DNA of 64,000 nt from Luteimonas endophytica (GTDB lineage: Bacteria > Pseudomonadota > Gammaproteobacteria > Xanthomonadales > Xanthomonadaceae). A model generated the notes under the pieces. The model did no database searches. It saw only the letters and a list, made by a program, of their open reading frames with translations, and was not told where the DNA came from. Made by a program: the position numbers and the translations under genes. Positions 1-9,573 of this stretch are shown here, piece by piece. Each line of letters opens with the position of its first letter. Position 1 is the first letter of the stretch. The stretch lies in assembly GCF_029887875.1 (NCBI RefSeq), contig NZ_JARXRM010000008.1, positions 34,782-98,781 on the forward strand, in the 5' to 3' direction.

Positions 1-118
1 CCGCCCGGCAGGCCGCCTGGACGGTTCGCGGGCCGCGGCCCCCGGGGTCTCCGACTCAACCCTGGCTGGCGCGTCGTCCGATTCTGCGAAAATAGTGGCC
101 GCGCTCGCGAAGGCTCAC

Positions 119-1006
119 CTACCCCTGCAGGCCGTCCGCGGCCTCGGCGGCCTCGAAGGTGTTCTGCATCAGGGTGGCCACCGTCATCGGGCCGACGCCG
201 CCGGGCACCGGGGTGATCCAGCTGGCCCGCTGCGCGGCCGCGGCGAAACCGACATCGCCCACCAGGCGGCCGTCGTCGAGGCGGTTGATGCCGACGTCGA
301 TCACCACCGCGCCGGGCTTGACCCATTCGCCCGGGATCAGTGCCGGCCGGCCGGCCGCCACCACCAGGATGTCGGCCTCGCCGACGTGGCGCCGCAGCAC
401 CTCGGCAGGCGTGAACTTGTGGCAGCTGGTCACGGTGCACCCGGCGATCAGCAGTTCCAGCGCCATCGGCCGGCCGACGTGATTGCTGACGCCCACGATG
501 GTCGCGCTCTGGCCGCGCACCGGACGGTCGGTCCACGCCAGCAGCGTGGTGATGCCACGCGGGGTGCACGGGCGCAGGCCGAACTGGCGCAGCGCCAGGT
601 GACCGACGTTCTCGGGGTGGAACCCATCGACGTCCTTGCGCGGGTCGATGCGGTGGATCAGGCGGGTCGCGTCGGGGATGCCCGGCAGGGGCAGCTGCAC
701 CAGGATCCCATGCACCGCCGGGTCGGCGTTGAGACGGTCGATCAGCGCCAGCAGCTGGTCCTCGCCGGTGCCGGCGGGCAGGTCGAAGTCGAGGGCGCGG
801 ATGCCGACCTTCTCCGCCGCGCGGCGCTTGTTGCGCACGTAGGACTGCGAGGCGGGGTCCTGGCCCACCAGCACCACCGCCAGGCCGGGGCGCGAGCGGC
901 CGCCGGCCACGCGCGCGTCGACCCGCACCCGCAGTTCGTCCAGCAGCGCATCGGCGATGCGCCTGCCATCGAGGATGCGGGCCGGTTGCGGAGCGGGATC
1001 GGTCAT
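119..1006 (-). CDS. folD: Bifunctional methylenetetrahydrofolate dehydrogenase / methenyltetrahydrofolate cyclohydrolase FolD
   Basis: Cytosolic one-carbon enzyme interconverting 5,10-methylene-, 5,10-methenyl- and 10-formyl-tetrahydrofolate with NADP. The 295-residue product has the family's usual length. Visible hallmarks are [15 protein letters not shown], with the catalytic lysine at about residue 60, the folate-site motif PCTPRGI, the nucleotide-binding [10 protein letters not shown], and a C-terminal [14 protein letters not shown] chose ATG at 1006 because the family N-terminus begins just after it; the frame stays open far upstream but that part reads as non-family sequence. The gene points away from the DUF1244 gene at 1137, so the roughly 130-base gap must hold both promoters. 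The first 118 bases of the window, beyond the folD stop, show no gene that I can support. Confidence 0.97.
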   Translation of the reverse strand: MTDPAPQPARILDGRRIADALLDELRVRVDARVAGGRSRPGLAVVLVGQDPASQSYVRNKRRAAEKVGIRALDFDLPAGTGEDQLLALIDRLNADPAVHGILVQLPLPGIPDATRLIHRIDPRKDVDGFHPENVGHLALRQFGLRPCTPRGITTLLAWTDRPVRGQSATIVGVSNHVGRPMALELLIAGCTVTSCHKFTPAEVLRRHVGEADILVVAAGRPALIPGEWVKPGAVVIDVGINRLDDGRLVGDVGFAAAAQRASWITPVPGGVGPMTVATLMQNTFEAAEAADGLQG

Positions 1007-1136
1007 GGTGCGGCGACGGGTTGCGGGAGATGCATTGTCCCCGATTCCGCTCCGGCCTTGCAGCGTTGCGCTTCGCGCGCGATGCTCGCGGCTCGTTCGA
1101 AGGGAGACACGGGGCGGCCGTCGCCCCGGCGCGCAG

Positions 1137-1451
1137 ATGACCAGCACCCCGCAGACCACCGAAATCGAAGCCGCGACATTCCGCCGCCTGCTCGCCCACC
1201 TGATGCGGGAGCGGCCGGACGTGCAGAACATCGACCTGATGATCCTGGCCGGGTTCTGCCGCAACTGCCTGGCCGACTGGTATCGCGACGCCGCCGCCGG
1301 GCTGGGGGTGGAGATGAGCCGAGACGAGGCCCGCGCCGCGGTCTACGGCAGGCCCTTCGCCGAGTGGAAGGCCGAGCACCAGAGACCGGCCTCGGCGGAA
1401 CAGCTGGCGGCATTCGAGGCGGCGCGGCGCGCGCACCCGCAGGACGGCTGA
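1137..1451 (+). CDS. DUF1244 family protein
   Basis: Small 104-residue cytosolic protein of the DUF1244 (SMc04008-like) family; its biochemical role is not known to me. The signature stretch is [19 protein letters not shown] with two cysteines three residues apart, followed by a helical segment ending in [10 protein letters not shown]. The family is normally about 100 residues, which supports ATG at 1137 over the longer open frame that starts upstream. The stop is followed after one base by the GTG of the alpha/beta hydrolase gene, so the two are probably cotranscribed. It is a common single-copy neighbour gene in proteobacteria and nothing here looks unusual. Confidence 0.85.
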   Translation: MTSTPQTTEIEAATFRRLLAHLMRERPDVQNIDLMILAGFCRNCLADWYRDAAAGLGVEMSRDEARAAVYGRPFAEWKAEHQRPASAEQLAAFEAARRAHPQDG

Positions 1452-1452
1452 G

Positions 1453-2223
1453 GTGGCGAAGACGGCGCTGGCGCTGCTGGGCATCGCCGCCCTCGCCTAC
1501 GCGGCCGTCTGTGCGCTGCTGTACCTGCAGCAGCGCAGCCTGGTGTACTACCCGCAGTTCACCCGCAGCGATGCGGCGGGCACCGACTTCGCGATCGACC
1601 GCGGCGACGCCGTGCTGCGCGGCTGGATCGCCAACCCCGGGCACGCCGATGCGGTGCTGTATTTCGGCGGCAACGCCGAACGCGTCGAGGACAACCGCGA
1701 GGATCTGGCGCGCTGGCTGCCGGCGCGCACCGGCTACCTGCCCGCCTACCGCGGCTATGGCGCCAGTGACGGCACGCCTGGCGAGACGGCATTGCTGGGC
1801 GACGCGCTGGCGCTCTTCGATCTGGTGCGCGCGCGCCATCCCGACGGGCGCATCGCGGTGATCGGCCGCAGCCTCGGCAGCGCCGTCGCCGCCCACGTGG
1901 CCGCGCACCGCGAGGTCGAGCGGCTGGTGCTGGTGACGCCGTTCGACAGCATGGTGGAGGTGGCGCGGGGCCACTACCCGTGGCTGCCGGTGCGCTGGCT
2001 GCTGCGCGAGCGCTACGAGGCGATCCCGCCGCTGCGTCGCCACGACGGGCCGCTGCTGGTGCTGCGCGCCGGCGCCGACACGGTGGTGCCGCCGCGGCAC
2101 GCGGACCGGCTGGTCGCCGCCCTGCCGCGCCGGCCCGAGGTGCGCGACTTCCCGAACGCCGGGCACAACGACATCCACCTTCAGCCGGGCTACGGCGAGG
2201 CGATCTCGGATTTCCTGCGCTGA
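1453..2223 (+). CDS. Alpha/beta hydrolase with N-terminal membrane anchor
   Basis: 256-residue serine hydrolase of the alpha/beta fold (YfhR/BEM46-like). Residues about 5-24 form a hydrophobic anchor with no clear cleavage site, so the enzyme probably sits at the periplasmic face of the inner membrane. The nucleophile elbow is GRSLGS (Ser140). Likely partners in the triad are Asp209 in RAGADT and His238 in NAGHND. The start is GTG, one base after the upstream stop, which suggests translational coupling with the DUF1244 gene. The substrate cannot be told from sequence. Known relatives act on acyl or peptide-like esters but are mostly uncharacterised. Confidence 0.85.
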   Translation: MAKTALALLGIAALAYAAVCALLYLQQRSLVYYPQFTRSDAAGTDFAIDRGDAVLRGWIANPGHADAVLYFGGNAERVEDNREDLARWLPARTGYLPAYRGYGASDGTPGETALLGDALALFDLVRARHPDGRIAVIGRSLGSAVAAHVAAHREVERLVLVTPFDSMVEVARGHYPWLPVRWLLRERYEAIPPLRRHDGPLLVLRAGADTVVPPRHADRLVAALPRRPEVRDFPNAGHNDIHLQPGYGEAISDFLR

Positions 2224-2247
2224 GGGAGGAGCGCGCCGGCGCCGGAA

Positions 2248-3381
2248 TCAATCGCCGGCGCAAAAGGCCGCGTAGTCGATGTAGCCGGGAAACGCGCGCC
2301 CCGGCGCGCACAGCGGGCAGTCGGGATCCGGGCCGAGCCGGGTCTCGCGGAAACGCATCGCCAGCGCGTCGAAGTGCAGCAGGCGGCCGCTGAGAGAGGT
2401 GCCGAGGCCGAGCAGCAGCTTGATCGCCTCGGTGGCCTGGATCAGCCCGATCACCCCCGGCAGCACGCCGAGCACGCCGGCCTCCGCGCAGCTGGGCGCC
2501 GCCTCCGGCGGCGGCGGTTCGGGGAACAGGCAGCGGTAGCACGGCGCCCCGCCGCGCCGGCGGCCGGCGTCGAACACGCTGGCCTGGCCCTCGAAGCGGT
2601 GCACCGCGCCGTACACCAGCGGCTTGCCGAGCTTCACGCAGGCGTCGTTGAGCAGATAGCGCGCCGGCAGGTTGTCGGCGCCGTCGACGACCAGGTCGAC
2701 GCCCTCGAGCAGCCGTTCCACGTTCGCGCTGGTGACCCGCTCGGCCACCGCCTCGATGGTGGTGCGCGGATTGAGCGCGGACAGGGTCGCGGCGGCGGAG
2801 ATCACCTTGGGGGTGCCGATGCGAGCATCGGTGTGCAGGATCTGGCGCTGCAGATTGCTGCGCTCGACGCGGTCGTCGTCGGCGAGCCGCAGGGTGCCGA
2901 CCCCGGCCGCGGCTAGATAGTAGGCCGCTGGCGAGCCCAGGCCGCCGGCGCCGATCAGCAGCACCCGCGCCCGCTGCAGGCGCCGCTGGCCCTCGAGCCC
3001 CACTTCGGGCAGGCGCAGATGGCGCGAGTAGCGCTCGTGCAGGTCCGCGTCGTGGTCGGCCCGGGGCGGCGTCATCGGCAGCCCCTGCGCCTGCCAGGCG
3101 CCGGTGCCGCCGGCCACCGAGGCGACATCGGAGTAGCCCTGCGCGGCCAGCGCGCGGGCCGCCCGCAGCGAGCGTCCGCCCGCCTGGCAGATCAGCATCA
3201 GCGGCGCGTCGAGAGCGGAAACGTGGCGGCCGGGATCGCGCTCGAGGGCGCCGCGATCCACGCCCACGGCGCCCTCGGCCATGCCCGCGGCGCGCTCGTG
3301 GTCCTCGCGCACGTCGATCAGGCGCACGCCGGCGGCCACGCGCCGCAGGGCTTCGTGCGGGGGGATCTCGGGGATGTCCAT
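2248..3381 (-). CDS. moeB: Molybdopterin-synthase adenylyltransferase MoeB with N-terminal rhodanese domain
   Basis: Activates the C-terminus of the small molybdopterin synthase subunit MoaD by adenylation. The 377-residue product has a rhodanese domain at about 1-105, with active-site loop CQAGGRS (Cys65), then an E1-like ThiF/MoeB domain. That domain shows the ATP loop GAGGLGS (144-150), the arginine-rich RSNLQRQ segment, and two zinc CxxC pairs at 281/284 and 355/358. The rhodanese domain implies that the protein can also supply sulfur to MoaD. In human MOCS3 and actinobacterial MoeZ the rhodanese domain is C-terminal; here it is N-terminal. ATG at 3381 begins the rhodanese domain. It lies downstream of mobA and moeA on the same strand. 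Confidence 0.93.
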   Translation of the reverse strand: MDIPEIPPHEALRRVAAGVRLIDVREDHERAAGMAEGAVGVDRGALERDPGRHVSALDAPLMLICQAGGRSLRAARALAAQGYSDVASVAGGTGAWQAQGLPMTPPRADHDADLHERYSRHLRLPEVGLEGQRRLQRARVLLIGAGGLGSPAAYYLAAAGVGTLRLADDDRVERSNLQRQILHTDARIGTPKVISAAATLSALNPRTTIEAVAERVTSANVERLLEGVDLVVDGADNLPARYLLNDACVKLGKPLVYGAVHRFEGQASVFDAGRRRGGAPCYRCLFPEPPPPEAAPSCAEAGVLGVLPGVIGLIQATEAIKLLLGLGTSLSGRLLHFDALAMRFRETRLGPDPDCPLCAPGRAFPGYIDYAAFCAGD

Positions 3382-3506
3382 ACGGCGAATTATCGCGCGT
3401 TCCGGCGGCGCCCCAACGCAACGCTGCGGTCCATCCGGCGACCCGGCCGGGCGGAACCCGCCGACCCCGCGCGATTCGGCAGGCCGGGCAGGCGCCGCGC
3501 TACCGC

Positions 3507-4733
3507 TCAGTAGGGGAAGACCTCGACCACGCTCTCGGCCGGATAGTCGCGGGCGCCCTCGCCCAGCACGATCAGCGCATCCGAATCGGCCGCGGCGCGC
3601 ATGCGGTGCGAGCCGTCGGCGGGGTTCGGCAATACCCGCAGCACACCGTCCTCGCCGCCCTGCAGCCGCCCGCGCAGGAATTCGAGGCGCTCGTGCCGCT
3701 TGTGCCAGGGGGCGGCCAGCCGTGCATGCAGCCGCGGCCGTGGGCCGCGCCCCTGCAGGCCCTCGACCAGCCGCCGCCCGAGCGCCAGCCAGGTCGCCAG
3801 CACCGAGACCGGGTTGCCGGGCAGGCACAGGAACAGCGCGTCGCCGAGGCGCCCGCCTTCGGCCAGCAGCACCGGCATCCCGGGCTTCATCCGCACCTTC
3901 CAGAACACGATTCGCCCCTGTTCGCCCAGCAGCGCCGGCAGGTGGTCCTTCTCCCCCGCCGAGACGCCGCCGCAGGTGACCACCAGGTCGAAGGCGTGGC
4001 CGGCGTGGCGTAGCGCCGATTCGACCTGCTGGGGCGTGTCCGGCAGCGTCGGCCAGGCGACCGGGTCGAGCCCGGCGCCGCGCATCAGGCCGATCAGCTG
4101 CTCGCGGTTGGAGTTGTAGATCTGCCCCGGGCGCAGCGGCAGTCCCGGCTCGACCAGCTCGTCGCCGGTGGTGAACACCGCCACGGTCGGCGCCCGCCGC
4201 ACCGGCAGTTCGGCCAGCCCCTGCGCCGCGCACAGTGCGATCCGCGACGGGGTCAGGACGTCGCCGGCCCGGGCCAGGAGGTCTCCGGGCCGGGCGTCCT
4301 CGCCGGCACGGCGCACGTGGCGGCCGCGGGCGGGGACTTCGAGCAGGCGGATCCTGTCGCCTTCCTCGATGCCGGTGTGCTCCTTCATCGCCACGGTGTC
4401 GGCGCCGCCCGGCAGCGGCGCCCCGGTGGTGATCCGCGCGCACTCCCCCGGGCCGATCCGGAGCTCCGTGCCCGCGCCTGCGAAGCGCTCCCCGGCCAGG
4501 CGCAGCAGCGCTGCGCCACCGCCCGCCAGGTCGGCATGGCGCAGCGCGAATCCATCCATCGCGGCGTTGTCGAAGGGGGGCTGCGCGAGCGTCGCCAGCA
4601 CCGGTTCGGCCAGGACCCGGCCGTGGGCGCGCTGCAGGGCGATGCACTCGGCCGGGAGCAGCCGCGCCGCCGCCACGGCGTCGACGAGGGCGCAGGCCTC
4701 GGCCCAGGCGATCCGGGTGGGGTAGTCGCTCAC
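3507..4733 (-). CDS. moeA: Molybdopterin molybdenumtransferase MoeA
   Basis: Inserts molybdate into adenylylated molybdopterin, the last step of molybdenum cofactor synthesis. The 408-residue product matches the family length of about 410. Motifs seen include PPFDNAAMDGFAL near the N-terminus, RITTGAPLPGGADTV, FTTGDELVEPG, the MogA-like TCGGVSAGEKDHL and LPGNPVSV, and a C-terminal beta domain. I chose the GTG at 4733 because its codon overlaps the mobA stop (GTGA), a typical coupled junction, and because the residues upstream of it read as mobA sequence in another frame. MoCo dependence in this window fits msrP at its right end, whose product needs molybdopterin. Confidence 0.93.
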   Translation of the reverse strand: MSDYPTRIAWAEACALVDAVAAARLLPAECIALQRAHGRVLAEPVLATLAQPPFDNAAMDGFALRHADLAGGGAALLRLAGERFAGAGTELRIGPGECARITTGAPLPGGADTVAMKEHTGIEEGDRIRLLEVPARGRHVRRAGEDARPGDLLARAGDVLTPSRIALCAAQGLAELPVRRAPTVAVFTTGDELVEPGLPLRPGQIYNSNREQLIGLMRGAGLDPVAWPTLPDTPQQVESALRHAGHAFDLVVTCGGVSAGEKDHLPALLGEQGRIVFWKVRMKPGMPVLLAEGGRLGDALFLCLPGNPVSVLATWLALGRRLVEGLQGRGPRPRLHARLAAPWHKRHERLEFLRGRLQGGEDGVLRVLPNPADGSHRMRAAADSDALIVLGEGARDYPAESVVEVFPY

Positions 4734-5311
4734 GGCAGCCGCACCCCGGCCGCGGCCAGGTCGGCGGGGGTGTTGAGATTGCCCAGCCGCGCGCCGGGCA
4801 GGCGCAGCGGCGTCATGCCGATGCGCCGCTGCAGCGCATGCACGGCACGCTCGTGGGAGCGCAAGGCCGCGCCGAGCGCGGGGCGCAGCCGGGCCAGCGG
4901 CCACAGCGCGACCAGCGGCTGCGGGCCGTCGTCGTCGACCACCCAGGCGCCGCGCTCGCCGCAGGCGAACAGGCGTTCCGCCAGCCGCTCGGGCAACCGC
5001 ACCGCGTCCACCGGTACGGTCAGCAGCCAGTCGACCGCGCAGGCGCCGGCCAGCGCCTCCAGGCCGCCGAGCGGACCGGCGTCGGCGAAGCGGTCGGGCA
5101 CCACCGGCAGACCGAGGCCGGCATAGCGCTGCGGCTCGCGGTTGGCGCTCACCAGCACCCTGCCCGCCCCGGAGAACGCCGCCGCCAGGCGCTCCACCTG
5201 GGCGACCCCATCGCGCCGCAGCCAGGCCTTGTCGGCGCCGCCCAGGCGCGAGCCGCGCCCGCCGGCGAGGATGCCGACATCGAACGCGCGCACGATCGGG
5301 GCTGCGACCAT
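4730..5311 (-). CDS. mobA: Molybdenum cofactor guanylyltransferase MobA
   Basis: Transfers GMP from GTP to molybdenum cofactor to make the bis-MGD form. The 193-residue product carries the nucleotidyltransferase loop LAGGRGSRLGGADKAWL at residues about 15-31 and a short form of the conserved metal/substrate region PVDAVRLP in place of the usual PCD motif. The C-terminus NLNTPADLAA matches the family. It is first in the leftward run mobA-moeA-moeB and its stop overlaps the moeA start. ATG at 5311 gives the normal N-terminus. It is separated from der by about 50 bases on the same strand. Confidence 0.9.
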   Translation of the reverse strand: MVAAPIVRAFDVGILAGGRGSRLGGADKAWLRRDGVAQVERLAAAFSGAGRVLVSANREPQRYAGLGLPVVPDRFADAGPLGGLEALAGACAVDWLLTVPVDAVRLPERLAERLFACGERGAWVVDDDGPQPLVALWPLARLRPALGAALRSHERAVHALQRRIGMTPLRLPGARLGNLNTPADLAAAGVRLP

Positions 5312-5364
5312 CGCTGCATCGTAGCCGCCGGCGCGCGGCGGCGCGAACGGCGCGCTCGCCGGGT

Positions 5365-6780
5365 TCACTTGCCGCGCTTGACGTGCCGGATGAGCCTGCG
5401 GCGCTTCTCGACCTGGCGCTCGGTGAGCACGTTCTTGCGGTCCTTGTACGGGTTCTCGGTCTCCTTGAACACGAACCGCACCGGCGTGCCCACCAGCTTG
5501 AAGCGCTTGCGGAAGAAGTTCTCGAGGTAGCGGCGGTAGCTCTCGGACAGGGTGCGCAGGCGCGAGCCGAAGACCACGAAGGTCGGCGGGTTGCTGCCGC
5601 CGGGGTGGGCGAAGCGCAGCTTGGGGACGTGGCCGCGCACCGCCGGCGGCGGGCTGGCGGTGTACGCGGCCTCCAGCGCGCGGGTGACCTCGGAGGTACC
5701 GAATTCGCGGGTCGCCGAGCCGTGGGCGCGGTGGATCGCGCGGAACAGCTCGCGCAGGCCGGACCCGTGCAGGGCGCTGATCCGCACCGCTTCGGCCCAC
5801 TGCACGAACACCATCTTGCGCGACAGCAGGGCCTCGGTCTGCTCGCGCTGGTAGCCGCTCAGCCCGTCCCACTTGTTGACCGCGAGCACCAGCGCGCGGC
5901 CGGCGTCGAGTACCGCGCCGAGCACGCTGGCGTCCTGGTCGGTGACGCCCTCGCTGGCGTCGAGCAACACCACCGCGACCTGACACTGCTCGATCGCCTG
6001 CAGGGTCTTGATCACCGAGAACTTCTCCACCGCTTCCTCGACCCTGGCGCGGCGGCGGATGCCGGCGGTATCGATCAGCCGGTAGCGGCGGCCGTCGCGG
6101 TCCAGGTCCACCGCGATCGCGTCGCGGGTGGTCCCCGGCACCTCGGAAGCGATCATCCGCTCCTCGCCGAGCAGGCGATTGACCAGGGTCGACTTGCCGA
6201 CGTTGGGACGGCCGATGAAGGCGACCCGGATCCGGTCGGGATCCTCTTCGGGTTCGTCGGTCGCGCGGCCGCCCGGCAGGCGCTCGAGAACGTCGTCGAG
6301 CAGCACGTCCAGGCCCTGCCGGTGCGCCGAGGACACCGGCAGCGCCTCGTCGAACCCGAAGCGGGCGAACTCCGCCATCGCCGCCCGGCTGTCGATGCCG
6401 TCGGTCTTGTTGACCACCAGCAGCACCGGGCGGTCGCGCTTGCGCAGCCAGCGCATCAGCTCGTCGTCCACCGCCGAGGGACCTTCGCGGCCGTCGACCA
6501 CGAACAGCACCAGATCGGCCTCCTCGGCCGCGGCGCGCGCCTGCCGCGCCGTGGCGCCGGCCAGGCCGCCGGTCTCCAGATGGGTGTGCTCGCCGGCGAT
6601 GCCGCCGGTGTCGACCAGCACGAACGGGCGCTCCGGCTGCAGCCGGCACACCCCGTAGTGCCGGTCGCGGGTCACGCCGGGCTGGTCGTGCACCAGCGCG
6701 TCGCGGCCGCGGGTCAGCGCGTTGAACAGCGTGGACTTGCCGACGTTCGGGCGGCCCACCAGGGCGACGATTGGGAGCAT
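5365..6780 (-). CDS. der: Ribosome biogenesis GTPase Der (EngA)
   Basis: Essential GTPase with two consecutive G domains that acts in 50S subunit assembly. The 471-residue product has P-loops GRPNVGKST at residues 9-17 and again near 185, paired DTGG/DTAG switch II motifs, NKTD and NKWD base-recognition motifs, and a C-terminal KH-like domain ending in a basic tail rich in Lys and Arg. ATG at 6780 is right at the first G domain as usual. It follows bamB by about 28 bases on the same strand, the order also found in Escherichia coli (yfgM-bamB-der). Confidence 0.97.
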   Translation of the reverse strand: MLPIVALVGRPNVGKSTLFNALTRGRDALVHDQPGVTRDRHYGVCRLQPERPFVLVDTGGIAGEHTHLETGGLAGATARQARAAAEEADLVLFVVDGREGPSAVDDELMRWLRKRDRPVLLVVNKTDGIDSRAAMAEFARFGFDEALPVSSAHRQGLDVLLDDVLERLPGGRATDEPEEDPDRIRVAFIGRPNVGKSTLVNRLLGEERMIASEVPGTTRDAIAVDLDRDGRRYRLIDTAGIRRRARVEEAVEKFSVIKTLQAIEQCQVAVVLLDASEGVTDQDASVLGAVLDAGRALVLAVNKWDGLSGYQREQTEALLSRKMVFVQWAEAVRISALHGSGLRELFRAIHRAHGSATREFGTSEVTRALEAAYTASPPPAVRGHVPKLRFAHPGGSNPPTFVVFGSRLRTLSESYRRYLENFFRKRFKLVGTPVRFVFKETENPYKDRKNVLTERQVEKRRRLIRHVKRGK

Positions 6781-6808
6781 CGGAGGTCGCCGGCCGCCGC
6801 AGCGGGAG

Positions 6809-8008
6809 CTACTGCCCCACGCGGTAGGCGCTGAGATCGCCCTCGACCGTCTGCACGACCAGGACCCCATCGGCCACCACCGGCGCGCCCTTGATCGCGG
6901 CGCGGCCGGCGCGGGTGCGCGCGGCCAGTTCGCCGTTCTCGAGGCGCAGCCAGTGCAGGTAGCCGTCGAAGTCGCCGACCACGGCGTATCCGTCGTGTAC
7001 GGCCGCCGAGCTCAGGTCGCGGCGGGCGAGCGCGTCCTGCTGCCACAGCACGGTGCCGCCGTTCTTGTCCAGCGCCCATACCGTACCGGCCGGATCGGCC
7101 ACCACCAAGCGATCCGTGGCGACGCCGACGCGTCCGGAGCCGCCGTGGTCGCTGCTCCACAGCGGGCGTCCGCTGGGCGCCTCGATCGCCATCGTCTGCC
7201 CCTTGTAGCTGCTGGCGTAAAGCACCACGTCGTCCAGCACCGGGCTGCCGTCCACGTCGGCCATGCGCTCGAGGTCGGTGCGCCCGTCCGGCTGGCCGAC
7301 GGCCTGCTCCCAGATCGGCCTGCCGTCGTTCAGGCCCAGCGCGATCACCGTGCCGTCGTCGTTGCCGACGAATACGTAGCCAGGTCCGAGTACCGGCGCA
7401 TCGTTGCCGCGCACGGTCAGCGCCGGCAGATCGCGCACCCAGAACCACAGGCGCTCGCCGTTGGTGGCGTCGAAGGCGCTGACCCGGCCGTCGTTGGAGC
7501 GCACGACCACCACGCCCTGGCCGATCGCGGGGGCAGCGATCACCTCGTTGCCCACCTCGGCCCGCCAGCGCTCGGCACCGCTCTGGGCATCCAGCGCCAG
7601 CACGTCGCCCTCCAGGCTGCCGGCCACCACCAGCCCCTCGCCGACGCCGGGGCCGCCCGACAGCGGCAGCTCGGATTCGTGGTGCCACACCGCGGCGCCG
7701 CTCTGCAGGTCGAAGGCGTGCACGCCCCCGGTCAGCGCTGCCGCGTAGACCCGCCCCCCGGCCACGGCCGGCGACTGCCTGGCGCCGATGCGCCGCTCGC
7801 CCTTGCCGACCCCGGCGGTCCAGAGGCGGTCGACGCTCGCCGAGGGCGCGAAATCGGTCAGTTCGGCCGGCTCGGTGGTGTTGACCTCGTCGTCGTCGCC
7901 GTCGAACCAGCCGCGGACGGTGCTGCAGCCGGAGACGGCGAGCACGCACGACAGCGCGATGACGGCGCGCAGCATCGGGGAACGCGACGGGGTGTTGGCT
8001 GGCTTCAT
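6809..8008 (-). CDS. bamB: Outer membrane assembly lipoprotein BamB
   Basis: Lipoprotein subunit of the Bam complex that inserts beta-barrel proteins in the outer membrane. The 399-residue product starts with a lipoprotein signal whose lipobox is LAVSGC (Cys28). The rest is a repeated pattern of PQQ-like beta-propeller blades, seen as recurring motifs such as [52 protein letters not shown] and [16 protein letters not shown] at 8008 overlaps the yfgM stop (ATGA), so translation is likely coupled. Length and context match the family; der follows directly. Confidence 0.96.
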   Translation of the reverse strand: MKPANTPSRSPMLRAVIALSCVLAVSGCSTVRGWFDGDDDEVNTTEPAELTDFAPSASVDRLWTAGVGKGERRIGARQSPAVAGGRVYAAALTGGVHAFDLQSGAAVWHHESELPLSGGPGVGEGLVVAGSLEGDVLALDAQSGAERWRAEVGNEVIAAPAIGQGVVVVRSNDGRVSAFDATNGERLWFWVRDLPALTVRGNDAPVLGPGYVFVGNDDGTVIALGLNDGRPIWEQAVGQPDGRTDLERMADVDGSPVLDDVVLYASSYKGQTMAIEAPSGRPLWSSDHGGSGRVGVATDRLVVADPAGTVWALDKNGGTVLWQQDALARRDLSSAAVHDGYAVVGDFDGYLHWLRLENGELAARTRAGRAAIKGAPVVADGVLVVQTVEGDLSAYRVGQ

Positions 8009-8634
8009 CAAATGGTCTCGGGCTGGGGCGGCGTGCCGCCGGCTTGGGTGAGCTTGAGTTCGAGCAGGCGGCGCTGCGGGGCATTGGCGTCGAGCTGGCG
8101 CAGCGCCCCGAGATAGGCTTCGCGCGCCTCCTCGCGGCGGTCCATGGCGAAGCTGGCGTCGCCGAGGACCTCCAGGCCGGCGACGTCTTCGGTACCGGCC
8201 AGCAGCTCCACCGCCTCCCCGGCGCGGTCGGCATCGATCAGCAGCCGCGCCAGACGCTGGCGGCGCACCGCCTCGAAGACCGGGTCGGCGCCCGCGCCCT
8301 GCTCCAGGGTCGCGATCGCGGCATCGCGGTCGCCGGCCTCGAGCTGGGCCTTCGCCAGGTCCAGCACGACCAGCGTTGCGTAGGGGCCATCGCGCAGCGC
8401 GGCGGCCTGGCTGGCGCCCTGCTCCAGGTCGCCCGCGCGCAGGCTCGCCAGTGCCGCCTGGTAGCGCTCGCCGGCCTGCATCCGTTCGGCCAGCTGCTGG
8501 CGTTGCCACCACTGCCACCCGCCGATGATCGCCAGGCCCACCGCCACGCCCGCCACCAGGCCCAGGCCATTGCGGCGCAGCCAGTCGCGGACCCGTTCGC
8601 CCTGTTCGTGTTCGTCCAGAAGTTCGATCGCCAT
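8008..8634 (-). CDS. yfgM: YfgM family membrane-anchored TPR protein
   Basis: 208-residue inner-membrane protein: a short cytosolic N-terminus (MAIELLDEHEQGERVRDWLR), one transmembrane helix at about residues 24-42, then a periplasmic tetratricopeptide-like helical domain. In E. coli YfgM works with PpiD at the SecYEG translocon as an ancillary periplasmic chaperone; that role is inferred here from family and context. Its stop overlaps the bamB start, and der lies beyond. Upstream on the same strand is rodZ, with about 100 bases between that contain a strong hairpin. Confidence 0.9.
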   Translation of the reverse strand: MAIELLDEHEQGERVRDWLRRNGLGLVAGVAVGLAIIGGWQWWQRQQLAERMQAGERYQAALASLRAGDLEQGASQAAALRDGPYATLVVLDLAKAQLEAGDRDAAIATLEQGAGADPVFEAVRRQRLARLLIDADRAGEAVELLAGTEDVAGLEVLGDASFAMDRREEAREAYLGALRQLDANAPQRRLLELKLTQAGGTPPQPETI

Positions 8635-8675
8635 ACCGTCTCTCGCCCGCCGCCGGGCGCGGGCCTGTCATGTGA

Positions 8676-8695
8676 ACGGGCCCTGGCGGGCCCGT
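8676..8695 (-). terminator. GC-rich hairpin between rodZ and yfgM
   Basis: Perfect 8-base inverted repeat ACGGGCCC / GGGCCCGT with a 4-base loop, in the 102-base gap between the rodZ stop and the yfgM start. It could be a weak terminator or processing site on the leftward transcript. There is no clear run of T after it, so an intrinsic terminator is not proven. In E. coli this junction holds ispG and hisS, which are absent here. Confidence 0.4.
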
Positions 8696-8736
8696 GTCTG
8701 CGTATCGCTACCCGCGTGGCGGGTGGTGCCGGGCGG

Positions 8737-9573
8737 TCACTCGGACGCCGGTGCGAGCGAACCGTCAGAGGATACCGTAAAGCGCGCGACGTTCGCTCGC
8801 TGATAGGGGGCCATATCCTGAACGCGCCCGTACTGGCGCACTTCGACCGCGTCGGCATTGCCGAGCAGGATCCGCCCGACTTCCCCCGGGGCGTAGCTGC
8901 GACGCTCGCCGGCCTTGACCAGCGCCTGTTCCACGGAACTGCCGTCGGCGGCCTGGATCTCGATCCAGCTGTCGCCGCTGAAGCGCAGCGACAGCGCCGG
9001 TTCCCCGACGGGGGGCTGCGGCGCGGGCTTGCGGTTCTGGATCGGCGTCATCGACGCCACGAACGGGCGCTGGTGCCGCTGCCGCGCCTGTTCGGCAGCC
9101 GCCGGCGCCGCCGTCAGATCGCTTTCCGCCCCGGGGACGATGTCGAGCGAGGCCGATTCTGGCTGCGCGACCTCGACATGCTGGCGGGTCACCATCCATA
9201 CCGGCACCGCGATCGCCGCGGTGATCACCACGTAGACCAGCCGCCGCGCAGCCTGCTCGGCGAACCGCTGCAGTGGCGAAACGAAGGTCCGCGGCGCCAG
9301 TTGCGGCGGCTCGATCGGTGCCGATGCCGGCACCCCCGCCAGCGCGTCGGCCGGCAGCCCGAGCGCCCGGGCATAGCTGCGCAGTTGCCCGCGCACGAAC
9401 ACCGGCGCCCCGAGCCGGCTCCAGTCCTCGGCCTCGAGCGATTCGACGACGCGGACCGGCACCCGCATCCGGGCCGCCACCTCGACGACGCTCAGGCCGG
9501 CATCGGCGCGCGCCTGTCTCAGGCGATCGCCGCTCCCCTGTTCGGGCATGCCTGCGTTCGCTGCAGATGTCAT
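8737..9573 (-). CDS. rodZ: Cytoskeleton protein RodZ
   Basis: Links the MreB cytoskeleton to the elongation machinery and helps set rod shape. The 278-residue product has an N-terminal helix-turn-helix domain (about 14-80, starting GDRLRQARADAGLSVVEVA), a single transmembrane segment at about 112-128, a linker, and a C-terminal periplasmic beta domain (DUF4115) with LRFSGDSWIEIQAADG. The start codon overlaps the pilF stop (ATGA). The order rlmN-pilF-rodZ matches other gammaproteobacteria. Confidence 0.94.
   Translation of the reverse strand: MTSAANAGMPEQGSGDRLRQARADAGLSVVEVAARMRVPVRVVESLEAEDWSRLGAPVFVRGQLRSYARALGLPADALAGVPASAPIEPPQLAPRTFVSPLQRFAEQAARRLVYVVITAAIAVPVWMVTRQHVEVAQPESASLDIVPGAESDLTAAPAAAEQARQRHQRPFVASMTPIQNRKPAPQPPVGEPALSLRFSGDSWIEIQAADGSSVEQALVKAGERRSYAPGEVGRILLGNADAVEVRQYGRVQDMAPYQRANVARFTVSSDGSLAPASE

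Noticed and set aside
1-118. Search for a gene or RNA at the left edge
   Set aside because: No reading frame with family features and no tRNA-like folds were found; it is treated as intergenic sequence downstream of folD.
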